Source of the DNA: Willaertia magna
Taxonomy: Eukaryota > Heterolobosea > Eutetramitea > Acrasida > Naegleriidae
Reading direction: 5' to 3'
Assembly: GCA_902984215.1 (NCBI GenBank)
Contig: CADWAF010000257.1
Span: forward strand, 1-64,000
DNA: 64,000 nt
Shown: piece after piece, positions 30,706 through 39,779 of the stretch
Position numbering within the stretch: the stretch's first letter is position 1
How the letters are laid out: each line of letters opens with the position of its first letter
Translations under genes and position numbers: made by a program
The notes under the pieces: generated by a model
Told to the model about the DNA's origin: nothing
Databases searched by the model: none
Seen by the model: the letters and a program-made list of their open reading frames with translations, nothing else

Positions 30706-31365
30706 ATGAGGCACTGCGCACTTGCATCTGTGTTACTGCTAGCAATACTTTTAGGCTTTGTTTTCGGAAATGAAATAAGGGTTCACCTTAATGATACTTT
30801 ACCAGAGGGATCCTATGTATCTTATACTTTAAATGTTACTGAAGATTATAGAGAAACTGTTTTTAATTTTACAGGGTTATGTACTCCTAATTACTGCGAT
30901 TTTATGTTGTTGAAACAAAATGATTTCTTTGAGGCTTTGAAAGAAAAAGATTTATCCTTAATGGCAACACTTTCTATTAAGCGAGACATTAACACCACTC
31001 TATTTAAAGAACAAAGTTATCATTTTGAGGAAGAAGGAACTTATGTGTTCGCAACCTTCAATTCCTATAGAAATGACACAAACATCACATTTGCTGTTTC
31101 TTCTAGAAAGAGCAGTGCTTGGGCGTTTTTCTATTTTATGAAAGGGTTCTGGTTTTTGTTCATGTTACTGGGAATGTTTTTTATTTTGGGAGCTGTTGGA
31201 GTATCAATGATTGTAAACTATAAAAAGGGAAGATTGTTTTGGAATGGTCTTACCAGTTTCAACAAACTAGACATAAAAAGTACAAGAGCTTTACTTACTG
31301 ACCTAGACATGGATAATGAGGAGGAAGATGTAAAACCTTCAGAGGAAGACTTAGTTAACCACTAA
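30706..31365 (+). CDS. Type I membrane glycoprotein, 219 aa, unknown family
   Basis: A signal peptide (residues 1-21, LASVLLLAILLGFVFG) precedes a luminal/extracellular domain of about 110 residues with several N-glycosylation sequons (NDT, NVT, NFT, NTT, NDT, NIT) and two cysteines near residues 59-64. A hydrophobic stretch follows at about 142-172 (FFYFMKGFWFLFMLLGMFF...), then a cytoplasmic tail rich in Asp/Glu. No family is recognised; the layout fits a small secretory-pathway receptor or chaperone. It converges on the beta-helix kinase gene with a 10-bp gap. Confidence 0.75.
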   Translation: MRHCALASVLLLAILLGFVFGNEIRVHLNDTLPEGSYVSYTLNVTEDYRETVFNFTGLCTPNYCDFMLLKQNDFFEALKEKDLSLMATLSIKRDINTTLFKEQSYHFEEEGTYVFATFNSYRNDTNITFAVSSRKSSAWAFFYFMKGFWFLFMLLGMFFILGAVGVSMIVNYKKGRLFWNGLTSFNKLDIKSTRALLTDLDMDNEEEDVKPSEEDLVNH

Positions 31366-31375
31366 TCAGTATTCT

Positions 31376-34339
31376 TTAATACTTCTTTATTTGATTTTTG
31401 GCAAGCGAAAAAGCTTTGAGACAACTGCTGTTTTCAACTCTTATTGCTTTATCCAGTGAAGTAGAAAGCGTATTACTATCAATGAAAATAGTGGGCTCTG
31501 TTTCTTTGCAATGTTTGGCGCGTAGTATAAAGTCAACAATGTTGTCATTAAATTGATTTCTAATAAAAGAACAAGAGTAAATATCAACTATAGATATAGA
31601 GGCGTCAAGGTGATGATTAGAAAGCGTATTTTCCATAAATATCAAGTTATCAGATTGAATAATTATTCCAGAAGAAAAATTACTATCAAACACATTATTT
31701 CTAATCATTAAGGGAACTGTTTCTTGTAACCTCAATCCAAAATTAGAGTTCCTAAAGAATTGATTGTTATCTATGCTAAATACAGGATATCTTGATGTTT
31801 TGCAAATATTATTTTTCTTCTTGTCAAGATCCCTTTTGGATGCTGTTAACAAAACTCCCCCTCCATGATTTTGATAAATACTTTAAAAATTAAATTGGTT
31901 GTGTATATTTTTTCTACTTACATGTTATCTGAAAATTCATATTCCATTGGTTGAGTAAGATTTGGGTTATCAGAAATAACCAGTGTAATGGCAGCAAATT
32001 TTGTTGTTGAGGTTAAGCTAATTTTGTTATTAATAATTTTTCCTTTTAAAAGATCATAAATTACCAATCCTATCTTGTTTTTGGAGAAGTTATTAGATAT
32101 TATCTATGTTTTAAATAAAATTGTAAGCATCAAATAACATAATTTACGTACATTGTGTTCACTATTACTAATAGTTAGAGCAGCATGCTCCATTTCCACA
32201 ATCTCATTACTTTCCATTGTAATTGATGAGTCGAAAATTGCAATGCCTCGTTTGCTTCTTTTCAACTCGTTTCCATCCATTAAACATTTACTTTCTTCAA
32301 TGCAAATACAAGTAACATTATCAAAAAATTTGTTTCCTTTTAATACTACATCACTTTTGTTTGTTATCCTGACAGCTGACTCCACTTTTATTCTGTCTTT
32401 GTTAAAGTCCTCTTTGGTTGGCATTGTTACAACATTCAATAAATTATTCATAAAATTATTGGTTTGTAAAAGTCCTCCACCTTGATTTAATCTGACAGCG
32501 GCGCTATCTATTAAAAAACAATTAACAGTGTATTGTTGTTATTTTACTTACCATTTTCAAAAAATCTGTTATTTATAATACGAGGAATAGCTCTAAAAAT
32601 AAGAAGAGCCTCACAACAATCTGCAACGATTGGATTTGTGTACTTCTCATTTGTGATAAAGTTATTGTATATTTCATTTCCTTCCAGAATAGGGGATGAA
32701 TTGTTTGTTTCCTCTCCCCTTACAATAACCCTTCCTTTGATTTTACAATTCACAATTGAAGCGTTAGAATCAACCAAATCAAGGGTAATTGGGTTACTAA
32801 TATTGTTAGTAGTTGACTTTTTTGTAATTACTTACGTGACAGCACTTCCTGATACAAGTTTCTTTCCCATAAAATGAATATTTCTTATAGATATATTAGA
32901 ATTCACAATGTTAATACTTTTAGCTTGAATTATAGTTTCTTCATCCTTTTGATTTATACCTTCCAATATAATATTCTTTCTGTCAATAGTAATATTTTGA
33001 TTTTTGTTTTTATGTTTGCCTCTATCCATTTTAATAGTTACAGTTATGTTTTCTGATTGTTGCTTGCAATACTGAAGGGCATCTTCCAGTGAAAAGAAAG
33101 TGATATCGCCCTTAGCAAACAAATTCTTTAAGGAATTTTTGAATGATTTTTCATTTACGTATATTGTGATATTGTCATCCTTTTTTCTTGGGCTATTTGT
33201 GGTTGGTGTTCTTGGAGAATTATCTACATCTTTAGAAATACGTGGCATATTCTCAATAATTATTGGTTTCTTTTCCTCTGGAAGAGAGGGCAGAGGTTTT
33301 CTATTTAATTTGTGATTTTTCATTTTGGAAAATTGGTGTATCTGAGTTGCACTTAATCGCTTATGGGGGTCTTTGTAAAGCATGCTTAATACTATGTCAA
33401 TAAAATCGTCATCAAATTTGTGATTGCTGGCTAGTATATCTTTTTTAATTTCATATAAAACTTTCTTTTCGTCTTGTCCCTGCAGATCCCAAGCTACCTT
33501 TCTTGAATAATTTCCGCTCATTATTTGATAAAGAATTACCCCTAATGAAAATATATCCACTTTTAAACCGTACCTAGTATCATCAAACAATTCTGGTGCC
33601 ATATACAGTAATGTTCCAACTTTGGAATGTCTGGTAGACTTGGCTATCTCTTTTGACAACCCAAAATCACCAATTACAATAGATATTTCATTACTTGATT
33701 TTATTTCCTCAATAAATATATTTTCAGGCTAAAAGATGAGTTTTTTAGTTAAATGAAATAGTAATCTTACCTTTAAATCTCTATGGCATATATTACATTT
33801 GTGTAGAAAGGAAAGGGATTTACTCATTTGAGAGCAAACAGAAAGAGTAAAGTTCTGATCAAAACATAACTTATTCGTGTTGTGGTTCGATCTCATAAAT
33901 TTAGCCAAATCCATTAAATATACAGGCATTGAGAAATACAATGCATAGACATCCTGTTCATGACTTATACTAACAAAAATCTCATATACAGGGGCTATTC
34001 TTGTTTCTTTTTGTTCGGGATTTAAAGACTTAACTATGGTGTACTAGTAATAGAATTAATGACCACTCGATACCACTATATGTTTTTACTTACCTCTTTG
34101 GTTGCTAACTCTAAGTTTTCTAGGTCTTCTACATAAATACATTTTATGGCTATAGGCTTACCATCTGATTTCCTTTTACATAGAAAAACACTTCCCCCTC
34201 CACCTTTTCCTAATCTTTTTTCAATATGATAAATGTCCTCTACTTTGTTCTGATTAGAATAAATTGTTATTGAATCATTATCCACCTTAACTCTCTTGCA
34301 AGTATCCAAGTATTTTATACTGCCTCGCCTCATCAACAT
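31376..34339 (-). CDS. Protein kinase with right-handed beta-helix C-terminal region, seven exons
   Basis: Exons: 34339..34094, 34043..33771, 33728..32836, 32796..32552, 32507..32152, 32103..31922 and 31880..31376. Six introns of 39-50 bp with GTAAG/GTACG donors separate them. The join is in phase throughout and gives 899 aa. The kinase domain (about 37-300) has GKGGGGSVF, PIAIKCI, CHRDLKPENIF, GDFGLSKE and LLYMAPELFDD, so it is probably active. After a Pro/Lys linker, residues about 370-899 are repeated strand-turn units with Asn ladders (NNQFFRNSNFGLRL, RNNVFDSNFSSGIIIQ, MENTLSNHHLDASISI), typical of NosD/pectate-lyase-like parallel beta-helices. A partial decayed copy lies at 62.6 kb. Confidence 0.85.
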
Positions 34340-34483
34340 CTCCGTAAATATTCGTGTTAAGGGAAAAAATTCTTCTCTCTCCTATGGTGCAAGGCTAATT
34401 TTTTTTTGAAGAAAGGGAATTGAAACATAACTTGAGTTTAACATTATCTCTCTATAATTTATAGTGACGTTGTATTTATTTCA

Positions 34484-35881
34484 CTAATTATTATTGGCAT
34501 CATTTTGTTTTGGTTGTTGTTTTCCACCAAATTGTTCATCTGATATTATTCTCATTGTTCTTTGGTTTGGAGGAATAGGGTAATGTTTAAATAAATGTAA
34601 AGCTTTCTTTTGATCACCACTTCTAACATAACACAATAACATTGAATTGTATAAGGTTAATAGTTCCTCTTCTGACAATTCTTGGTTCTTAAATTTTAAG
34701 AAGAGCTTTTCTGCTTCATTATATTCCTTTATAAGAGTTAAAGAATAAATATAATTGTGACAATTTTGGTTAGTGATAAAACCACTTTTCTCAGCAGTTC
34801 TTACTAAAGATTTAACCTCTTCAACTTTATCTAAAATTGCATAACTTTGTAAAACAAATCGATGGGCTAATGGATGTATTCTTTCTAATTTACGAATATT
34901 ATCAAACCAATCTACAACTAAATTAAATTTCTTTCTATTAAAATAATTTTGTATTACTTTTGTATTTATAAAATTATTTGGTTTAATTTTTAGATATCTC
35001 ATTAAATGTATAGTTTGTGAAAACTTAGTTTCATCCTTTAATGACTCAACAATTAAAAGCATGATTAAAATAGTTCTTTCATTTGGAATAAAAGTTGGTT
35101 TTACATTTTGATATTTTAATTTTAAAGGAGTGATATAAGTTTCAAAATATTTTAAAGCTCTTTCGTATTGTCCATAAGTTTGTAGTCCAGAAAGTAATGT
35201 ATTAAATACTTGTATATCTACATTATCTTTATATATTTCCATAATTTCTTTAAAGAAATTTTCAACTTTAGTAAATTCTTCTGCTTTACAATAAGCTTCA
35301 ATCAAAATTGAAAAAGTAAAATTATTTGCTATTTTTTTATCTTTAATACTATTATAAATCTTTTCAATTTCTTTTGTCATTCTTTGATTAGAGTAAGCTA
35401 CAAGTAAACTGTTATAAACATAAATATCTGGATTTTTTATCTTATTAAATATTTCTTCAACTTTTTTAATATTACCTTCATAAGCATAACATTTTAAGAT
35501 TTGAGTGTAATTTTGAGTGTCTGGAGATTTTATTTTGTAAAATATTTCTTCTGCTTTTTTATATTGCTTTCTTTTAATATAAAAACCTAAAATATGATTA
35601 TATATAACATTATCATATAATTCTACTGGAAATTTAGATAATAAATTTTGCAATACCTCTTCATTACTACCCGATTTTTTGCATAAATTTTTTAACTGAT
35701 TAGTAAATGTATAAATATTCATCTCTTTTTGTTGTTCATTTTCCTTCTTCTTTATGTCTAATGTATAACATCGGAATTGTTGATTTTTCATGAAAATTTT
35801 ATTAATGACATTTTGCTTTGTGAAATTTATCAATGTTGCTCTAGGATTAAAAATTAAACCAAACAAATGACCTTTTCTCAT
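34484..35881 (-). CDS. Pentatricopeptide repeat (PPR) protein, likely mitochondrial
   Basis: 465 aa. A basic N-terminus (MRKGHLFGLIFNPRATLINF) looks like a mitochondrial targeting sequence. From about residue 90 on there are tandem 35-residue PPR motifs, e.g. YNHILGFYIKRKQYKKAEEIFYKI, YTQILKCYAYEGNIKKVEEIFNKI, YNSLLVAYSNQRMTKEIEKIY, FSILIEAYCKAEEFTKVENFF. P-type spacing suggests single-stranded RNA binding in organelle RNA processing or translation. Its ATG lies 18 bp from the diverging ATG of a Thg1-like gene, so the two mitochondrial-type RNA genes must share a promoter. Confidence 0.9.
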   Translation of the reverse strand: MRKGHLFGLIFNPRATLINFTKQNVINKIFMKNQQFRCYTLDIKKKENEQQKEMNIYTFTNQLKNLCKKSGSNEEVLQNLLSKFPVELYDNVIYNHILGFYIKRKQYKKAEEIFYKIKSPDTQNYTQILKCYAYEGNIKKVEEIFNKIKNPDIYVYNSLLVAYSNQRMTKEIEKIYNSIKDKKIANNFTFSILIEAYCKAEEFTKVENFFKEIMEIYKDNVDIQVFNTLLSGLQTYGQYERALKYFETYITPLKLKYQNVKPTFIPNERTILIMLLIVESLKDETKFSQTIHLMRYLKIKPNNFINTKVIQNYFNRKKFNLVVDWFDNIRKLERIHPLAHRFVLQSYAILDKVEEVKSLVRTAEKSGFITNQNCHNYIYSLTLIKEYNEAEKLFLKFKNQELSEEELLTLYNSMLLCYVRSGDQKKALHLFKHYPIPPNQRTMRIISDEQFGGKQQPKQNDANNN

Positions 35882-35899
35882 TTTTTTTGAAATAAAAAA
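35882..35899. promoter_or_regulatory. 18-bp bidirectional start region (PPR / Thg1-like)
   Basis: Only 18 bases, all A/T except one G, separate the outward-facing ATGs at 35881 (minus) and 35900 (plus). If either start is correct, each transcript's 5' leader overlaps the other coding sequence or is almost absent. Confidence 0.6.
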
Positions 35900-37098
35900 A
35901 TGAAAAACATGTTAAAATGTGTGCGTGCACTTAATTCATGTTTCCGAAAGGTTAGCATTAGTGGGAGGAAGGGCAGATGTTTTTCTACTTGTTTATTAAA
36001 TAATAATGTATATGAAGATGATAATATATTATTAGATAATATGTTTAAAAACCTTTCAAAGAAAAAACAAAAAGAACAATATTTGTATTCAACAATTTTT
36101 GGACAAATAAGTGAAAAGATGAAAGAGTATGAAAAAAATCAAGGAAATGTTATTTTACCAAATCAACCTTTTATGGCTAGATTAGATGGACATAAATTTT
36201 CTACTTTTACGGCTCCTTTTAGAAAACCTTTTGATGAACTATTACACTTTGCAATGGTTTGTACTAGTTCTGATTTGTTAAAAACTTATCCTGCTGCTAC
36301 AACTGCTTTTACATTTAGTGATGAAATAACATTAGTTTTTCCAAGTTTACCGGAAAAAGATATTTATTATTCTGGAAGAATTTTAAAATATTCAACTTTA
36401 TTGTCTAGTTTTGCCTCTGTTCGTTTTAATTATCATTGTCATAGATTATTAGATAAGTGGCCAACGAAAGAGGAATATGTGAAAGCTTGTAAAGAAAAGA
36501 TAAAAACAAAAAGTTATTCACGAGAAAAAGTAATTGAAAATATAAATAAATCACAAACTACCTTTGATTGTCGTATTTTTAATGTAAAAGAAAAGGGAGA
36601 ACTTTTAGAAAATATTCGTTGGAGAAGTAACTTTGATTGTGAAAGAAATTCCGTCAATAATTTAGGGAGATGTGTTTATTCTGCAAAATCACTAATTAAT
36701 TTAAATATTAAGGAAGTAATTAAAAAGTTAAATGCTGCAGGAATAGATTGGGAAGCCTATCCTTATTCTTTTAGGTAAGTATTATAAACAAATTAAAAAA
36801 GAAATGATTATTTTAAAATAATAACTTAAAAAGAAATGGAACATTTGTTAAAAAGATGGTTTATAATAAAAGTGGAGTGAATGGAATAACAGGAGAAAAT
36901 ACAATTACACAAAGAACTAGGATAGATGCTCGTTCTTTTAAATTAGACAGTTTTGATGAAAGGTATACTGAATTTTTATTGGCTGACACTTGGAATGTTG
37001 TGTTGGAAAATAATTTGATACCTCCTAAAGTACTGGGGAATGAGTTAACCATGGATGTCCAGCACTATGATTTTCAGCCAACTTTCATCCACCAATAA
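35900..37098 (+). CDS. tRNA-His guanylyltransferase-like protein (Thg1/TLP family), two exons
   Basis: Exons 35900..36774 and 36834..37098 (59-bp intron) encode 379 aa. Family motifs are FMARLDGHKFSTFT (metal-binding Asp), AFTFSDEITLVFP (second catalytic acidic pair), WRSNFDCERNSVNNLGR, and across the splice FRNGTFVKK. These match the polymerase-like palm domain of Thg1 and Thg1-like proteins, which add or repair nucleotides at tRNA 5' ends in the 3'-5' direction. A presequence-like basic N-terminus (LKCVRALNSCFRKVSISGRKG) suggests mitochondria, where Thg1-like proteins perform tRNA 5' editing in several protists. Whether it acts as a true Thg1 or an editing TLP is not decidable here. Confidence 0.88.
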
Positions 37099-37150
37099 AA
37101 TTCAGACCAAGTGTGATTTACCACCTATCTCTGGATTTTGTAAGTATTTG

Positions 37151-37161
37151 TTCCCGCCAAA
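37151..37161 (-). promoter_or_regulatory. Perfect E2F-type site
   Basis: TTCCCGCCAAA on the plus strand, i.e. TTTGGCGGGAA on the minus strand, is the classical E2F/DP consensus. It sits 131 bp before the ATG of the basic protein at 37292, in otherwise AT-rich intergenic DNA. An E2F gene lies in the same window. Confidence 0.55.
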
Positions 37162-37291
37162 CCTTAACGTTGCAACGGTTTTTGAAAAACGAAATAAATC
37201 CCAAATTCTTTTGTGCCAAAAACACAACAAAAAAAAACGATTGATTCAAAATCAATAACAAATAACCAATAAACAAAGTAAAAAAACAACA

Positions 37292-38110
37292 ATGCCAAAA
37301 GAACCAAGAGAATACACTAGAATTATCTACAACCCAGACAAAATTGATAGAAGTAAAAGAGTTGCACCAGGTTGTGAAGTTGACTCAAAGAATATTGTTA
37401 AAGGTACAAGAAGAAGAAAGAATCTTAACTATAACGTAACTGAAGCATTCTACAATGAAGGTGAATTTCTTAAATCAAAGAGAAAGTCAAAGAATACCCT
37501 TGAAACTCGTGCAAAAACAACTGTAGTTCCAAAGAAGAGATCTAGTGAAAAGAAAGGAGAAAAGAAAGCAAAGAAACAAGAAGAATCCAACAAGGAAAAT
37601 GTTAAGAACAAGAATGAAAGTGAAAATGAAGAAAATGAACAACAACAAAAGGAAGAATTACCACTTTCCAATGAAATTGTGAAAATGATTAAGAAACTTG
37701 GTGGTGTTGTTAAAATTGCTAAAGGAACCAAGAAATTCCATGAACATATCATGCCACAATGTATTAAGATGTTTGCAGATGTTGACTGGAGAAAAGATAC
37801 AAAGGATAAAGAATCTGAATTGAAATTATACAAGAGTTCAGGAAAGTTTGAATTTGAAGAAATGGAATTTTGTGTTGCTGACTTCCCACTTGATGAGAAA
37901 CAAGCATTTTCATTCTTAAAAGATACAACTGATAGAATTGTTATTGGTTCATCTCCTGACATTGTTTTGGTTGCTAAAATTGAAGATGCTCATGACACTA
38001 CTGATCCTTTAATTCATGTTATTAACGAAGAGAAAATATTGGGAACTGCAAAATTATCAGAAATTTTGAAAGATTGTTCTCTTTTTGAAGAAGAAATGAA
38101 AGACGAGTAA
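37292..38110 (+). CDS. Basic, probably nuclear protein, 272 aa, unknown
   Basis: Residues 1-70 are conserved-looking and basic (EPREYTRIIYNPDKIDRSKR, KGTRRRKNLNYNVTEAFY). Residues 70-125 form a Lys/Glu-rich disordered linker (KKRSSEKKGEKKAKKQEE). Residues 130-272 look globular (SNEIVKMIKKLGGVVKIAKGTKKFHEHIMPQC...VLVAKIEDAHDTTDPLIHV). No family is recognised. The gene has more G and C in codon third positions than the AT-rich F-box/GTPase genes nearby and a canonical E2F site upstream, so a chromatin or replication role is a testable guess. Confidence 0.65.
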   Translation: MPKEPREYTRIIYNPDKIDRSKRVAPGCEVDSKNIVKGTRRRKNLNYNVTEAFYNEGEFLKSKRKSKNTLETRAKTTVVPKKRSSEKKGEKKAKKQEESNKENVKNKNESENEENEQQQKEELPLSNEIVKMIKKLGGVVKIAKGTKKFHEHIMPQCIKMFADVDWRKDTKDKESELKLYKSSGKFEFEEMEFCVADFPLDEKQAFSFLKDTTDRIVIGSSPDIVLVAKIEDAHDTTDPLIHVINEEKILGTAKLSEILKDCSLFEEEMKDE

Positions 38111-38192
38111 ATTATTGACATACGCATAAATATGTAATTATCCCTAAATAATTTTGTTGTGGACATAAGAGTCTATCAATAAAAACTAAAGA

Positions 38193-39202
38193 TTTTTGTA
38201 TTCAACAATTTTTGTAAAGTTGACATTATTATGTTTACCTGAAGGAAGAAAAACGTTGTGTTCTTTTCAAAGTGTCACAAAAGAAATGTATGAAAGGAAA
38301 GAGTTTGAAAATGTTTGGAAATTACATTTTGAAAATTATTTTCTAAAAGTATTTCATAAAAACGAGAATAAAGAGATAAATAAAATAATTAATTACAAAT
38401 CACATTATTCCATCATTAATTATTAATTAGTTTTAAAATATTCAAATAAATTAAAAGAAACAAAAAGAATTGAAAAAGTAGAAGAACGAGATTTAACATT
38501 GGTTGGAAGTCATGGTGTTGGAAAATCTTCCATTATTATTCAATTTATAGCAAATAATTTTATAGATTCGTACGAGTATGTTAAAATATTATAATTTATT
38601 TGTTTAATAATATTAAAAGTCCAACAATAGAAGATACTTATAGAAAGGCTTTTGTTGTTTACCAAAAAGCGGTATTTACAACTATTTTAGATACTGTTCC
38701 TTTTACAGAAGAGGAAATACCAAATAGGTTTGTATTTTATAAGTTTTTTTATTTATTTTTGTAAAGATATTTTCTTAAAGATGGATTTTTAAATAATAGT
38801 GGAATAATGTATATATGTGCCATTAATGATTTATATTCATTGGAAAGTTTAGAAGATTATTTTAAATTAATTTTTAAATTAAAACAAACAAATTTATATC
38901 CTTGTATATTATGTATTACTAAATATGATTTACCTGAGATAGAACATGTAATTACAAAAGAAACGGTTAAATTATTTTTAGATAAAATGATTGTGAAAGG
39001 GTATTTATTTAAAAAATGTCCAATTTTATTTAATAGTTCTAAAACGAATTTAAATATTTATAAATCATTCGAAGAAATTGTACAAGAGTGCAAAGTTGAC
39101 TATAATATTGATATATTTAAATTAGTTCAAAAAGTTAACAAATATGGCCATAAATTTATAACAAATAGTACCACAAACAATTCAAAATGTTTAGTGCAAT
39201 AA
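38193..39202 (+). pseudogene. F-box/Ras-like GTPase gene interrupted by an in-frame stop
   Basis: Readable order: F-box second half (LCLPEGRKTLCSFQSVTKEMYE), helical spacer, in-frame TAA at 38424-38426, then the same frame continues into DLTLVGSHGVGKSSIIIQF (good P-loop). Splicing of 38576..38619 restores FIDSYDPTIEDTYRKAF, a textbook Ras switch I, and 38728..38766 is a second 39-bp intron. Switch II is altered (TILDTVPFTEEE for DTAGQE), CITKYDL replaces NKxD, and the end CLVQ looks like a CaaX prenylation box. No initiator ATG precedes the F-box part. Hence a recent pseudogene, unless an undetected upstream exon and readthrough rescue it. It is a paralogue of the 29.6-kb gene. Confidence 0.7.
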
Positions 39203-39273
39203 TAAACTAACGCAAATTAAGATGTAAATTACAATCAACCCGTCCAAATAGATACGAAAATAACTTTAAAAAA

Positions 39274-39741
39274 ATGTCTAACTGCATATTTTGCAAGATA
39301 ATTAGAGGAGAATTGCCAGTTTCTAAAGTTTTTGAATCGGAGTCAGTAATGGCTTTCATGGATATTCAACCAGTTAATTATGGACACATCTTAATTGTTC
39401 CGAAAGTTCATGCAGAAAGTATGAATGCAATGTATGAAAAATCTAATAGTGACAATGAAAATAAAGAATTAATGGAAAAGGCTGTCTCTGAAATGTTTCC
39501 AACAGCTTTAAAGATAAACAAGGTTTTACGTGAATTGTGTGACGAAGGTAAAATTAGATTAGAAGGTGTTAATTTGTTTTTAGCTGATGGGGAGGCAGCT
39601 GGACAAGAAGTGTTTCACGTTCATTTGCATGTTTTTCCTAGATTCAAGGGAGATGGTTTCAAAATGGGAATTAAATACCCAACCAAACCAACAAGAGAAG
39701 AATTGAATGATTTAGCTCAGTTAGTTTCATCAAAGTTATAA
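39274..39741 (+). CDS. HIT-family nucleotide hydrolase (HINT-like)
   Basis: 155 aa, single exon. CIFCKIIRGELPVSKVFE opens the HIT fold, FMDIQPVNYGHILIVPK follows, and the catalytic histidine triad is HVHLHVFPRF. An insert of roughly 20 residues (SNSDNENKELMEKAVSEMF) separates the halves. HIT/HINT proteins hydrolyse AMP-linked or dinucleoside substrates by a covalent His intermediate. The convergent polyketide synthase gene ends 38 bp downstream. Confidence 0.93.
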   Translation: MSNCIFCKIIRGELPVSKVFESESVMAFMDIQPVNYGHILIVPKVHAESMNAMYEKSNSDNENKELMEKAVSEMFPTALKINKVLRELCDEGKIRLEGVNLFLADGEAAGQEVFHVHLHVFPRFKGDGFKMGIKYPTKPTREELNDLAQLVSSKL

Positions 39742-39779
39742 AAGAATAAATATTTACAAATTTATTTTGTTGTTTACAA

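Noticed and set aside
32533..32877. Plus-strand open frame of 114 codons
   Set aside because: It is antisense to exons 3 and 4 of the beta-helix kinase; the similar antisense frame at 62584..62814 is open only because the same gene piece is duplicated.
36861..37258. Small open frames around the Thg1-like exon 2
   Set aside because: One is antisense to exon 2 and the other overlaps its end in another frame into the intergenic region; neither has coding character.
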